Assembly (NCBI GenBank): GCA_963930645.1
Contig: OZ005653.1
Coordinates: 111,385,259-111,449,258, forward strand
Direction of reading: 5' to 3'
Source of the DNA: Salticus scenicus
Lineage: Eukaryota; Arthropoda; Arachnida; Araneae; Salticidae
DNA length: 64,000 nucleotides
The position numbers and the translations under genes are program-made. Positions 10,474-23,000 of the stretch are shown piece by piece. Numbering within the stretch: position 1 is the first letter of the stretch; the number at the start of each line of letters is the position of its first letter. Below the pieces are notes generated by a model, which worked only from the letters and a program-made list of their open reading frames with translations, ran no database searches and was not told the DNA's origin.

Positions 10474-12392
10474 AGTATTGACTATACCTCGCCTAGAACT
10501 TTGTGCAGCTGAATTATTATCTAAACTGATATCAAAGGTAATCACATCATTAAATATACAATTAAGCTCTGTATATCTATACACCGATTCAACAATCGTT
10601 TTGTTATGGATCAACTCATCACCCCATGTGCTCAAGGTTTTTGTGTCTAATCGAATATCTCGAATCCAGGTACTCACGAAGAATTTTTGTTGGAGGCATG
10701 TTAAGTCAACCGAAAATCCAGCTGATCTTGTTTCACGAGGAAGCCCTCCTTATCAACTTTCTGAGTTCTGGTTCAATGGACCAGATTTTCTTCATCATGA
10801 GCCTATACAACTTTCGAATAATGACATTACGGATTCTAGTGATGACTGTTTAGCTGAAGTAAAACCAACGCAACTGTCGTTGGTCACAGTGAAAGAAACA
10901 TTTTTAGTCAATCTTCTTTCCATTACTAATGATTTTTGTAAATTAATTCGTATTTTGAGTTTCATTTTTAGGTTTTTTAACAATGCCAAGAGTCCATCTT
11001 CGAAGACAAGCGGACCTATCACTCTTCAGGAACTGAGTAAAAGTAAGTTAATTTTAGCCAGATTTATTCAAGAAGAAGAATTTAAAGAAGACGTTCAAAA
11101 TTTGAAAAAAGGAATTCCTGCAACAGGTAAAATTCGAAATTTAAATCCATTTTTAGATGAATTCAATGTCATTCGAGTGGGAGGTCGATTGAGTAATTCT
11201 AGTGTTAGTCATAATCGAAAATTTCCTATTGTACTGCCGGCGAAACATAAATTTACGGATATGATACTTGTACACTTTCATAAAAAGTACTTACATATTG
11301 GTCCTCAGAATTTACTTTATTCTGTTCGTGGGGAGTTTTGGCCCTTAAAAGGGAGATCAAATTGCCGTAAAATTGTGCATAATTGTGTAATTTGTTTTAA
11401 AGCAAAACCTGTAACAGCTGAACAAATCATGGGCAATCTGCCCAAGGAAAGGGTTAATTTTAATTTCCCGTTTATTTGTACAGAGGTGGATTTCTGCGGC
11501 CCATTTTTTATAAAATATCGGGGTCAGCGAAAGGGAATTTTTCATAAGGTCTATGTTTGCATTTTTGTTTGTATGGTCACAAAGGCTGTTCATTTAGAGC
11601 TTGTTTGTGATCTTACTTCTGAAGCATTCATCGTCACCCTCAAACGGTTTTTCGCTAGACGAGGAAAATCACAAAATTGTTTAGTGATAATGCAAGGAAT
11701 TTCTTGGGTGCAAATTTGGAATTACGCCGCTTGCATAATTTGCTCAATAAACCTGATAGTGAACTCACAAATTTTCTCTCTTCTGAATCCATTGAATGGA
11801 ATTTTCTCCCACCTAGAGCACCCAACTTTGGTGGCCTGTGGGAGGCTGCGGTCAAGTCTTTTAAATATCACTTTAAACGTGTTGCAGGCAACTATAAATT
11901 AACTTACGAACAGTTGTTAACTTACGAACAGTTGTAATTTGTCAAATAGAGAGTATTTTAAATTCTCGCCCATTGACTCCTTTATCGGTGGATACTGATG
12001 ACTTGCAGGTGTTAACTCCTGCACACTTACTAGTTGGTCGACCTCTCACGGCAATCCCAGAACCTAGTATGACGCACATTTTCGATAACAGATTAACTCT
12101 TTGGCAAAAAACTACAAAACTATCACAGCGTATTTGGAAGGGTTGGCAAAATAATTATTTGAGTACTCTCCAGCAGAGACACAAATGGATGATAGCAAAA
12201 AATAATATTAAAATAGGTGATATGGTTGTCATTAAGGAAGATAATCTTCCTGTAGGAAAATGGATTCTTGGCAGAATAGTTAATGTTTTTTATGGAGGGG
12301 ACTCGAAAGTCCGTGTCCTTAATGTTAAAACTAAACACGGAACCTTTAAAAGATCCATTGGCAAAATAGCAGTATTGCCTATAGAGAATTAA
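10474..12392 (+). pseudogene. pol: BEL/Pao pol, RNase H and integrase part (frameshifted)
   Basis: Reading resumes at 10478 with RNase H (YTDSTIVLLW; HVKSTENPADLVSRG). An integrase zinc-binding domain (HFHKKYLHIG...CVICFKAK) and a DDE core follow. Acidic residues are visible in TEVDFCGPF, in FSDNARNF (in a different frame, from about 11677) and in GGLWEAAVKS. A frame break lies at about 11665-11685. A second break follows an 18-bp direct duplication (TAACTTACGAACAGTTGT, about 11899-11935). The last open stretch (11973-12392) is the C-terminal domain with SRPLTPL, LTPAHLLVGRPL and VVIKEDNLP. Confidence 0.9.
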
Positions 12393-12904
12393 ATGTGAAT
12401 TGTTGAATTATTATAGTGTTTTACTATTTTCTTGCTTTATTTTCTTATAAAGGATAAATTTTAATTTAAACTAAATCATCAAAATATTAACTTCATTACT
12501 GCTTATATTCTATTTAAAAAAAAAAAAAAAAAAAAAATGACAGTTTATTATGGACATTTGTTTTATTCTTGTTTAGATATGAAAAATGGTATATTGTAAA
12601 ATATATATTTAAAAAGTATTTATTGCACTTAAAAAAAAAAAAAAAAATCTATTAAAAATTGAGAAAAGAAATAATACTGAATTTTCTTAATATTGCTATA
12701 TAAGTTTTCCTTTGGTTTTATTTACTTACCTTGCATATATAGATTGTTTCATGTATAAGTTAAAATAGTGTTAATTATTGTTTTTTATTTTCAATGTGAT
12801 TAATCTATAATTCAGTTTGTATTTCCAACATATGTTTCTATGGTTATGTCTCATGTGTAATTTTGTGTAACTTTTTGAAATTTGCATTTCAACGCCGGGC
12901 GGTA
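12393..12904 (+). other. BEL/Pao 3' untranslated region
   Basis: AT-rich, with poly-A runs at about 12513-12537 and 12630-12646. The GC-rich CGCCGGGCGGTA just before the 3' LTR sits where the polypurine tract should be. Confidence 0.7.
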
Positions 12905-13128
12905 TGTTGCGCCTGCGCACTCTGTAAAGTTCGCTCCTTCGTTACGGAGCTCAGTTAGTTTGTAACTCCGCTCATGGGAGGCTGGCAGCTTTCTTTACTC
13001 CCATTTTAAAGTTTTAAATAAATGTAGTTGTGATGTTGAAATCACCTCTAGTGTGTCAAGTTTTTATTACAGTCCACTATTTAAGTATTCAATGTGTTCT
13101 TATATAGTTTTAATTCTATGAACTAACA
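12905..13128 (+). repeat. BEL/Pao 3' LTR
   Basis: 224 bp, TG...CA, one base different from the 5' LTR, followed by the GTAAT target duplication. Confidence 0.93.
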
Positions 13129-13133
13129 GTAAT

Positions 13134-13482
13134 AATAAAACCGAAAAAATAGAGAAAATTATACCTCAAATGCAAATGTAGAATTGCATTTAAACATTTA
13201 ACTGTCGTATGTGACCTAGGATTTTACAACAATACTTTGTGGCTGAGGTCGTGTGATGCATTTCATATAAAAACATGAATAATATTGAAACTTTCTCTTA
13301 ATCATATATGGAAAAGATCGTCTTCTCTGTTGATCATTTCAAACAGAGAAATTGGCGTTTCATGTGAAATCCTTTTTTAATACAATTTTAACGCTTTCCC
13401 ATTGGTATCAGCGATTATTTGAAAGAACATACTCTGATTTTGACATTGCTCTAAAATATTATATTGTTTAATTAAAACAGGG
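13134..13482. other. No recognisable feature
   Basis: AT-rich DNA without a supported gene or repeat. Confidence 0.6.
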
Positions 13483-13800
13483 ATCGCGGAAGCCCGTTCG
13501 GTAGAGCGCCGGGCTCGTAATTGAAAGATTGCGGGTTCGGTACTCGAAATGGCCAAAGACCGTCTTGTACACTAATGGTGGCTGGTGCTCGTGAAATCTG
13601 TCGTACCTTTAATGTCCTCCATGTTCCCATCAAAATTACACCTGCGGGATTCACCGAAGAGGGACAGCCATACCTTTTGTATAGGATAAAATTCTGACGT
13701 CATGTCTCCGGACGACAATCTCTAGGGATGAGTAAGAGACTGTCGCCAATTTCCCAAAAACGCAATCAACCACCCAACCTTTAACTAAAACGTATCTACG
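13483..13800 (+). mobile_element. tRNA-derived SINE, second family
   Basis: The head (about 13486-13560) carries a box A-like CCCGTTCGGTAGAGCGCCGG and box B-like GCGGGTTCGGTAC with a loop reading CTCGTAA, all in tRNA spacing. A GC-richer body of about 230 bp follows and fades into AT-rich DNA near 13800. It does not share a tail with the 3.5-3.9 kb SINEs. No target duplication recognised. Confidence 0.6.
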
Positions 13801-13867
13801 TATTTTTGTTTAACACATTCAAATTATATTATAGGAAATCAATGAGATATATCAATCAAAAAAGAAA

Positions 13868-13913
13868 TGTCATTTTCGGCTTATATATGTTTATATATAA
13901 GCCGAAAATGACA
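13868..13913. repeat. Perfect 21-bp palindrome
   Basis: Arms 13868-13888 and 13893-13913 are perfect reverse complements around the loop GTTT. The arm begins TGTCATTTTCGGCTTATA. A poly-T run follows. It may be the remnant of a tiny foldback element. Confidence 0.85.
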
Positions 13914-13929
13914 ATTTTTTTTTTTCGAA

Positions 13930-16700
13930 AAGTTTTGTTGCAAGTTGCTGCTTAAGAAAGTTCCGTAATTAAAGATGTACTACGAACCATTTAAACTAAA
14001 CAAGAAAATCTCGCTTTAATTTCAAAATTTTATATTATTTATATGATTATATGGTTTTCGTCTTTAAATGTTGAGGACTGGAAGTACATTTAACAGAGTC
14101 ACGCATCTTTGATTGCATAGATTTGCGAGTTAATTTAATTGTATATCCAGAATTTAAATTCACAGGGAAATAAAAAAAATAATAATAATAAAATATAAAA
14201 ATAAAAATAAAAATAAAAATAAGAAAACATAAGAAATTTCAGAACTTATCTGATAATGGAAGTACATGTACTTCCAGAATGATAAAAATTAGAATGTTTA
14301 AGAGTAGCATCACACATCTTAAAGTTAAGTTTAGAAAAAAAAAAAGTATATTACGTATTTTTATGAAACATATCAATTTCCTTTCTTTCTTTTTCGCTGG
14401 AAATACAAGCTTTCTGCGCAAAAAAAGCTCGGAAATAGCTCTGTAAGTGGAACCTTACTGTCTAAGAAAAATATTTCACAATTAATTTGTATTTTGTTCC
14501 ATAATCAATAAAAGAAAGTAATTAATTCGTATAAAATTTCGACTAACGTATTTACATGTTTTGAGAAGTCTAAAACTCAATTTGACCATTTTTAGAAAAT
14601 ATCTGTCTGTATTTTCTATTGTGTGACATTTTTTAAAGCACTAAGTGCATTTAAACACTTTAAAACACATGATATTCATTTATTAAAACTAAATTTATAA
14701 TATATAAAACAAAGCTTTTCGCCATGAATCTTCAGATTAAAAACATGATTTTAATAAAGTTCGTAGAAAATAGTTAACTGTATGTATTACGATGTTTGCT
14801 GAGGGTTACAGACATGAAAGTGCGACGATGTGCAACTAGATATACTAGAAGAGGAATCCAGGCGAAATACTACTTGCAGAAGAAACTGCGTAAGGTCTCG
14901 TAAAGTCACCTTGCAAAGAGGATTATTTTGAAGTTGAGGATATGTAGATGGCCGTTGGTTATAGGAGTTTACTTTATAAACACAGTTTCAGAATTCTTGC
15001 GAAGTGTCCAACTAATAACACGTGAATCGTTAATCCAAATAAACAGGCATTTTCTTGTAACTATTATGATGAATTTTATTATATATGAATTGTTCACATA
15101 TTTAGCACGATTATAGGTGACCAGAAAAGCATTTTACTATAAAAAGGTAGGTATAATTGAGGAAATTGAATAACTTGGATTGGGAGCCCAAAATGTCGAC
15201 TTCACCTGTCAAATCATGGTGATGAAGTGACGCTTCGATTTCTTGAATTATTTCGCCAGAGCTCTTGTCGACGCCAAATTCAAAAACTAGAAAAAAAAAA
15301 TGGTTGTAATTATGTTACGTATAATTACATACAATTTTTGAAAAGGTAACCACATCATGATAATTCAAACAGTCCTCACTAAGCGCAAAAACACGCCATG
15401 ACAACCCGGAAATTTTGAGCAAAATTAACACACCATGTTATGAGACAAGGAATCCACTTATGGCGACAAAACTGCATTTATTTGTAAGATGAAAAGAAAC
15501 CGAATTATGAATAGTCAAAACAAGCTATTGTAGATCTGCATTAAAGTTAGTGAACGAATAATATATGACCAAAGGTTTCGATACAATTGTAATAAGCAAA
15601 AGATACATATGTGGAAAGACGGAGAATCTAAAAATTTAAAGAACATACTAAATGAGAATTTAAGTTGAAATTTAAAGGTTATGAAAATGTGTTCGGTACA
15701 TATTTTATTTTATTTTTAATATAATAATATATTTTTTAGAATATGTGATTATCGACATCACACACCTCATAACACTGAAGGAAAACCGATGTTGCATCTA
15801 TAAAAATTCTTACTGTAGAAACTAAAAATTATAGACTCGAATATGTCGGTTAGCTTGATAAAGGTTGGAGTGGGTAAAAATGATCTTGAATAACTGCAAT
15901 GAAGAATAAAGAAGGTTCTTGTTCTTTAAAAGTATACTGAATATATAAATATATATATGAATTACTTAATTGATGTATTCAAAGAGGAAATATAATTTCT
16001 GAAAATTTGCTGAATCTTTATGATTAATTTCTGTGTTACATTTTAAAATATTTATGGCTTCGGAGAAAATTAATTCGTCAATTTTCCGTGGTGCAGAGAA
16101 TATTTTTGCCATAGTCTATAAGAGTGTCGCTCCAGGATTTTTGCAGACAAACTCAACCGAGACAGGACATTTTACGCTCTTTCAAATGACGTACATGCTG
16201 CAATTTTATTTATTTATTTATTTATTTATTATTTTTTTTATTGTGTACGTTAAGTTTGAAAAATATAATAAAACATATCATCATTCATTTTTATTGGGAT
16301 TTTGTATACTCCTTCAGTGGGTCTCATAGAATCGCAATATTTTAAAAATAATTATTTGATGGTAAACGGAGAGTTAATGGGATTTTAAATTTTTGGAGAA
16401 TAAAGTGTTTAAAACTTATGAATTCATCCCAAAATAGCATACAATTAATATATTTAAATTTGGGGATTTCAATAAAATGGTTAACTTTATTATTCCATAG
16501 TTTATTTTTAACTTTATTGATGGTTTTCAAAACATTAATTTTACTACAACTGGCAATTGCTGCTAAGTTGAAAGATTTTATTTAACTCCTTATTGTCATT
16601 AAACTGAAAAGAAGTACAGTAAAGGACACGATAAATATAAATTTGTTAAGTCTGTATCTAAGGAGCTATTGCACATAATTTCACATGAATTTTTTCAGAT
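13930..16700. other. AT-rich noncoding stretch
   Basis: No supported gene. Small AAT and AAAAT microsatellites lie at about 14170-14220 and a TTTA tract at 16205-16230. The longest open frames here (62-98 codons) lack any family signature. Confidence 0.6.
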
Positions 16701-16714
16701 GCACCTTGACGTAA

Positions 16715-17275
16715 ACGTGTGTTTGTCAACTTTTGGTGGCTATCGTTCAATAGGTTGTGCAGGTACAAAGCGATCTCCGCAATTTCAGGGTAGGATATAT
16801 ATCATAAAATACTGTACGAAATTGCATGTAAATCTATATGCAAATGTACATTGACATCATTACTGCCATTTAACCTTTGGTGTCAATGAACTAATAGGTG
16901 ACGAGGCCATAGGTGCACGATCTTAGGTGGATATACATCGATTGTCGCAATTCCAGGGAAGTCTGCATCTTTGGTATTACTACACAGAACATCATAAAAA
17001 TTTATAAGTAGATGAATATTGACAATTCATTGCTTATGTCAACTTTTAGTGCTAATGTTTTAAAAGGTGTTTTTCTGTTCAGAGATTTTCATAATTTAAG
17101 AAAAGGCTATAGCTAAAGTTCTATTTTATATATTTAAGCAAAAAATGATATATGAAAAGGTCATTGAGAGAGATTATGCTGGTTAAATTTGGTGCATATC
17201 GAACGATATTTGGTGCTGCTATACTGCAATTTCCCCCGAAAACGGGAAGGAAGTCATCTGCATAAATAAGAAATT
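16715..17275. repeat. Weak, highly diverged repeated phrases
   Basis: Three loosely similar passages (about 16725-16800, 16870-16970 and 17190-17270) share the order ACTTTTGGTG, ATAGGT, CGATCT.CGCAATTTC.GGG and CATC. They may be ancient tandem units. The similarity is low and this is tentative. Confidence 0.35.
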
Positions 17276-17659
17276 TACTTCAGTTGAATATTTTTCTTTC
17301 ATAAAAATACACCTTTGTTTGACATTTAGTATAATACCTCTCAGAGATGAAATACGCCAGTATTCATAAAAGATTATAAAATCAGAAATAAGGTAAAGTT
17401 AGGACAGTTTGCGTACAATTGAACAGAACTAACTATATATAAAATCCAAATGTTAATTTTTTGCTAAGCTACTGTTGCATAATTTTGAAAGGATCCTTCT
17501 TCAATGCATTTTCATTAATATTTTGTTCTTCTGATTTAATTTAAAGGGTTGAAAAAAAATCAAGAGGAAGGAGTGATTTCGCACGTAGGTAATAGAGATT
17601 ACACTTAATTATAATTACAACTACGTTGTTACTAATAAAAAATGAACTTAAATGATATT

Positions 17660-17990
17660 GTTGTAAGAGATGTATCACAAGACATACTTTACTGTTTCAA
17701 ATTTTAAAGTTGCCCAAACTTTTTTGGGCAAAGTATGTCTTGTTATACATCCCTGGAAACGTCTCTTCATTACAATGAATTTGATATAAATAGTTTTGTC
17801 CTGCAATGATTATTAAAAGGGATAGTAAGTATAAAATCCAGATTTCAAAAGTTTAAAAACTAATTTATCTCCTTTAATAATCATCGTAGGACGAAACTAT
17901 TTATATCAAATTGATTGTTTTGAAGAGACGTTTCCAGGGATATATCACAAGACCTATATTCCCATTTGATATTTTAAAGTTGTCCTCCCT
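17660..17990. repeat. Foldback with nested inverted and direct repeats
   Basis: About 80 bp around 17745-17825 (CCTGGAAACGTCTCTTCA, then TTGATATAAATAGTTTTGTC) recurs inverted at 17868-17940. Outside these arms the phrase GATGTATCACAAGACATAC (about 17671) occurs inverted at about 17725-17747 and in direct orientation at about 17940 (GATATATCACAAGACC). This suggests a foldback element whose outer part was duplicated. No coding capacity is credible. Confidence 0.7.
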
Positions 17991-18289
17991 AGCAGCCTCT
18001 CTAACCCCTAGACCCAAACGTTTTTCACCAAAAGAGGTCCCTCTTGAATTCCTTGAATATATGTTTTGCCATTTTTCACAATTCCAACTCATTATCGAGG
18101 TATCAAGGGGGTGTGGGACTTTTGGAACATTCTGCATATATATTGTTCTTTGTGGTGATGTGCTCCACAAGTCGTCTTGTACGGCTGAAAATATAAGTCA
18201 TCGAGAAAAAATACTGTTGAAAAAAATTCTTCAGAGTCAGGGACTACTTTATTATTTCTTTGACTATAATTTCGTTTATACATTCTAAA

Positions 18290-18844
18290 ATAATTATTTT
18301 TACTTATATTACCAAAATTACTTTATTTAATTTTATTAATACATCCTAACATATTGCATTGCACTTTATTGTAGATATATTCCGCCAAAAAAACCCCCCA
18401 AATATCTCTTTAATGTACGACTTAAAATTATATGAAAATGAAGATATTAATTGAAAGAGAAATTTACACATTAAATAAGCTTGGATATCGATGTGAAATT
18501 CTTTTTAAACTGGCAGAGGTTTATGATATTTGTAGTTGCAAATAACAGCAAGATATGATATGCAATATAAATCTACTTTTATAATTAATGTGTATTTATC
18601 GATTTTTCACAATTAGTTTTTTACTCATGGTTATTTGAGATACTTTTTCACTGCAGTCTCTTCTGCAATACATTGTTCGTATATATTTTGCTGATGATAT
18701 ACAATTTTATTCTCGTAAATCACATAACTGGTCATGCGTGCTCAAGATTCACAGTATTAAAGCAGTTTCACCGACGCTATCTTGTAATTTTTGTGTTACT
18801 TGTATCTGAACACTGTTAGATTTGAGAGTTACAAACAGCGCTGA

Positions 18845-18886
<42 letters not shown>

Positions 18887-19291
18887 GCTGAAGTAACGAA
18901 CCATTGACAAACTGCTGTTTGTCAAACTGACAAATTGTAAGCAAAGCCTTTTCTCAATCTACACTGCCGTTTCAAAAAGCGATGTCCATGATATGATATG
19001 TCTAGTATGACTATTTGCGATGCAAACTATTCTAGAAGCGAAAATATATGCATCATTTCTTCTAGGTCAATATTACTTTGAAATCCATATCTGAAATGGG
19101 CAACTCAATTGAATCTTGCCAAATTATACTGTATCATAATCATGTTGTGACAGCAGGTATACATTTCATTCAAAGCAGCACGCACATTTCCCTTTAGAAA
19201 TCTTTTAGGGTTTCAAAGTATTGTAAAGAAAATTACAGAATTGAAAAATAAAAATAAAACATTCATATAATATATATATACATTACACATA

Positions 19292-19344
<53 letters not shown>

Positions 19345-19528
19345 GTACAAATGTATTTTCATAGCGTGAAAGATAAGAGGCTTAGAAAGAAAAAGGAAAT
19401 ATTAGTATTTTTTTGGAACACCATATTTAATTTGTGTTTTTAATACTTACAAAGATTTAATCTATTTAAAATTTTTGTTTTAAACAAGAAATTTAATTTT
19501 AATCAAACCCACATTTTTTTAAAATTTC
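18290..19528. other. Noncoding stretch with TAA and TA microsatellites
   Basis: Contains a TAA microsatellite (about 18846-18885) and a long TA tract (about 19298-19342). No gene is visible. Confidence 0.65.
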
Positions 19529-19926
19529 TGCCCAAAGCAGCCTCTCTTTAACTAGGTAAATTCTCTCTCTCTCAAAAAAAAAAAAAAAAAAAAAAAAAAT
19601 CCAAGAGCCCTCTCTATTCTTTCTTTCTCTGCAGTACTTTCGCCATTCCTGGACGGGGAAGGTGCTCAACACAGCATATCCTACTCGTTCTTTACACGGC
19701 ACTCCGAAACTTATACACCAACCACATCTTTTTTCGCGAGCATCGTGAGGACTATTCTATGTCGTTAGGGTGTTCGTCTGGGAAAATTCCAAGTCCTACA
19801 AAGAAACACTCTTGAATTGCTGTCGGTCATACAAAGTGTAGACGGTCTTTGTTCGTTACAGACCTTCCGTCTCCTCAGTCAATGCAATCTTGACAGGAAA
19901 GCCTAGGAGAAAAACGGGGTACTACA
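19529..19926 (-). repeat. Gmr1-like element, 3' LTR
   Basis: In element sense it starts TGTAGTACCCCG and ends near GGGCA. Shared with the right LTR: CTCTCTYTAACTAGGTAAATTC, ACTTTCGCC..GACGGGGAAGG, CGGCACTCCGAAACTTRTAC, GTCTGGGAAAATTC and CCGTCTCCTCAGTCA (plus-strand reading). A poly-A run and CT-rich tract lie inside. Confidence 0.82.
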
Positions 19927-20509
19927 GACCTTCACTATAAAAAGAATTTCTTTAACATTAGTTAGGAAATTACATCTCAGAAACAGTGGCAAAAATTGCA
20001 TTTTAAATTAAAAATAGTCATTTACTTAGTTAAAAAGAAAATAAAACAAAGTTGACTAAAACCTATATATTTCGTTTTAAGTGAAAAATTAAAAACGATG
20101 AGACATACACCCAGATTAAACATTAATACAGATCTCATAAGATTTTTAATAACATTTTAACATACCGATTACGTAAAATTTAGAATAAAATAAAATAAAT
20201 AAATAATAATCAATATATATATATATATATATATTCTCTAAACTACATCCAATTAACAATTTTGCTAAACATTAAATGCCATTATCCAAACTAAAAATAT
20301 AAAAATGTAAATGAAAACAAAATTATCATTACTCTTCATAATTAGTTACAATCTTTACTGATTTACTTTTCCTGTCAGGTTAATTCAGTCTATTTCAGTC
20401 CATCTGCATTGGATTTTTTTTTCACAGGCTTGTTTTCTATTGAAAAGTTGCATGGCTGTAAGCACAAAGCCGCACGAGTAAGACGTGAATTGCTCCAATA
20501 ATTCTTCGT

Positions 20510-20755
20510 TTAAAATTGAGTGGATTGTGACCTGTCTGAATCACAAATTTTTTGCCCTCCAAATAAATATTTCGTTTTTTTTAGGTTGTACATAATGGCT
20601 TCGAGTTTTTTTTTTTTTTTTTTTTTTTCTAAAGTGCAGTAATTTTGTTCAGCATTTGAGAATATTTTTCTTAGATAAAGAAATCGAGAGTCTTCTCTGT
20701 TTCGAATTTGAGATAGGACTATGCCGGCTCCTAACATACTCGCGTTTGTTTGCAC
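20510..20755 (-). pseudogene. RNase H domain remnant of the Gmr1-like element
   Basis: 81 codons read QTNASMLGAGIVLSQ, then KIFSNAEQNYCTLEK and later YLFGGQK. This matches the start of the Ty3 RNase H domain, which removes template RNA. A poly-lysine run reflects a poly-T insertion in the DNA. It lies downstream of reverse transcriptase on the same strand, as expected. The surrounding sequence (20756-21190) holds the connecting region in other frames. Confidence 0.8.
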
Positions 20756-21193
20756 AATGAATGGCTTAGGGAAAGTTTGGATAATAAAGTACTAGACTAC
20801 GTATTAGGTCAAATTTCAGCTGGTCGAATACCGTTCGACACTCTGACGTCCACTTCACTTTTTTCTTTTCGGACTTTTCCTTCCAGATCATTTGTCAAAA
20901 GAGCAACAATGCGTAACCTTTTATATAATGGGTGTAATATCTAGCCGTTTCGAAGGATGCTCTAATCTGCGTTTTAGTACTCGGGGTGGGAAATTCTTTG
21001 ATTGCTTCCATTCTCGCCTAACTGAGGGATCGTGAGATCCCCGTCGGACCCCCCCTTGTATAAAGGAACCCCAACTCGTACCCCAGACATTTGACATGTC
21101 TTTGTGCGAAATAACATTTAGAGGGTTTTTACCGTAAGATTAGCGTCACTTAGTCTCTTTAAAATGTGATTTAAATTATTTGTATGTTTTTCT

Positions 21194-21715
21194 TTATCCC
21201 GCGAAAAAAATTGTTATATCATCAATATATAGCCTTACAAAATTTTCAAGCACTCCCAAATTTTGGGGTATTAGTTTACAGAAATAAAAAGGGGCGTACA
21301 CACGTCTGAACATTATAACTGTCGGGATATACACATTAAACGGTGTGACAAGCGTAGTGTAACTCTGTGTTCTTTCTATAAAGGGTATTTGAAAATAAAA
21401 CTTCACCATATCCACCACAGTAATGACATTCGCCGCACATACTTTCTTGACAGTTTCCTCGACGTTTGGAAGCGGGGAAATCTCCATTATCGTCTTAGTA
21501 TTGATACGCCTATATAATCGATGCACGAAGGATGCACTCTTCCCGAGACCTCTACGAATTTCATCGGCAACGTACAGCCGAATTGCCCCCACTTTCCAAT
21601 CATTCCCAAATCGAACAATCTTTGAATTTATTCTTTTAAAATTTCCTTTTTGTCTTGGGGACAAACGACAGGTCTTCGCTCTCACATGAAAGTCATCGTT
21701 CATCACAATATCCAT
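21194..21715 (-). pseudogene. pol: Reverse transcriptase remnant of the Gmr1-like element
   Basis: A 173-codon open stretch reads through the palm and fingers of a Ty3 reverse transcriptase: RLYVADEIRRGL, then PLPNVEETVKKV, then TVVDMVKFYFQIPF (motif A position), then TTLVTPFNVY, and the catalytic-site words RLYIDDITIFFAG at its end. The IDD aspartates are retained, but several conserved positions are altered and the frame is closed on both sides. It sits downstream of the integrase region at 22430-23000. Confidence 0.88.
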
Positions 21716-22100
21716 TTTTATTAAATACGTTTTTCATGGGTCAGTAGCAAACACCTTTTTATGTTTCTCTATCACCCTCCGAATTTTTACTATTTGAGCC
21801 GAGGTCACACGATTCTGTAGTTCATTTACATTAATTATTTCGTCAAAATCTACCTGACTCGGTTCCGCTAACAGATAAGGAATTTCGGACTCGTTTCCCA
21901 ATATTTCATCCGACTATTCGATTACAACATTCATGAATTCGAGTCTACGGAAGTAAGGTTTAGTGAGATTCACATGATATATCGTGGAGTTATCTCTTCT
22001 CTCTGGCAGATCAGCGGCATAGTTGTTTCCAATATTACTGTTATTATCACCAGGTCTGTCCAGTTTACAATCGTTTTATTGGCTTTAGACGTCGACAACA
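21716..22100 (-). pseudogene. Integrase-reverse transcriptase linker remnant
   Basis: Translation of the minus strand between the integrase and reverse transcriptase gives a recognisable Ty3 polyprotein linker with the words YHVNLTKPYFRR and, further on, SEIPYLLAEPSQVDFDE, broken by one stop. It shows that integrase and reverse transcriptase belong to one polyprotein rather than to two juxtaposed elements. Confidence 0.75.
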
Positions 22101-22429
22101 CTATAGCACTTTATCTTCCACTCTGAAATTTCTTGTTACTGCACTTTTGTCATACTACGTTTTCCTTTTGACATTTGTTCGCTCAATCTACTTTTTGCTG
22201 ACTCCTGACAATGTTTTAATTCATTTATTAAATTTAAGGTGCATTGCGCTACGTTTTGATCCGTTCTTCACGGATCTAACCAATTATCATAGAATATATT
22301 TAACAGCATTCCCAAACACTAGTTCCGCTGAACTAAACCCCGTACTTTCGTGTTGTACCGTTCTCAGCGCAAATAAAGCCATCAACAAATTTGCCTATAA
22401 TTCCCTTAAGTTCTCTAGACACAACGCTT

Positions 22430-22792
22430 TTTAAACTCTTTCCAACGTCGAATGAAATCGTACAGTAACGCTGCTTTCCGTATGGCAAATGAAACTGTGC
22501 ATCACTTTAATCCAAGCCGATTAAAAAATTCCGAGGTTAACTCGTACGTGAAAGATTTTCCTAAACAGCTTTGAATTTCTTTTGAGTATCCGGTCCTAGC
22601 AAAAATATGTAACAATGCATCAATCACAAATGTCGACGTCATATTTTCAACGGGTACTGAATCTAGGTACTTAGAAGCTATACATATCGACGTAATTAAA
22701 TGCTTATTATTTTTAAAATTCACAGGCAAAGTTCCAACAAGACCTATATTTAACTTTGAAAAAAGTTTCGAAATAATAAAACCACATTATAT

Positions 22793-22830
<38 letters not shown>

Positions 22831-23000
22831 CACGGTTGTTTCCTACCCGCTGAGAAGCATCGTAAGACTACACGTATTTTTCAATGCCTTGAAACCATTT
22901 AGGCCAAAAATAATATCTCAAAACCTGATTTTTTTAAATTTTTTTTATCCCCAAGATGACACGATACTTCATTGTGACATAATCTCATAATCCTCTTTCT
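22430..23000 (-). pseudogene. Integrase remnant of the Gmr1-like element
   Basis: The zinc-binding part is readable at about 22840-23000 (a CHNE-type stretch, then YYFWPKWF and EKYV). The catalytic core is at 22502-22729 (ICIASKYLDSVPV, then ALLHIFARTGYSKEIQ). A TA microsatellite (about 22797-22827) has expanded between them. Integrase inserts the cDNA into chromosomes. Upstream position relative to reverse transcriptase is the notable point. Confidence 0.8.

Larger units (their letters stand above)
6702..13133 (+). mobile_element. BEL/Pao LTR retrotransposon, complete outline, coding broken
   Basis: The element is bounded by two 224-bp LTRs and a perfect 5-bp target duplication GTAAT (6702-6706 and 13129-13133). 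Between them lie Gag, an aspartic protease-like region, reverse transcriptase, RNase H, zinc-binding plus core integrase and the C-terminal domain typical of BEL/Pao, in that order on the plus strand. The LTRs differ at a single base, so insertion is recent. The coding region nevertheless carries at least four frame breaks, an in-frame stop and a nested MITE. Confidence 0.93.

Noticed and set aside
13868..13913. microRNA precursor
   Set aside because: The stem is perfect, only 21 bp and AT-rich with a 4-nt loop, unlike typical precursors.
16033..16329. 98-codon open frame as a small membrane protein
   Set aside because: The hydrophobic part is a TTTA microsatellite; no support from the other part.
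17911..18288. 125-codon open frame as a gene (with a 89-codon one opposite)
   Set aside because: It starts inside a foldback arm, overlaps an opposite-strand frame of similar length and shows no family signature.
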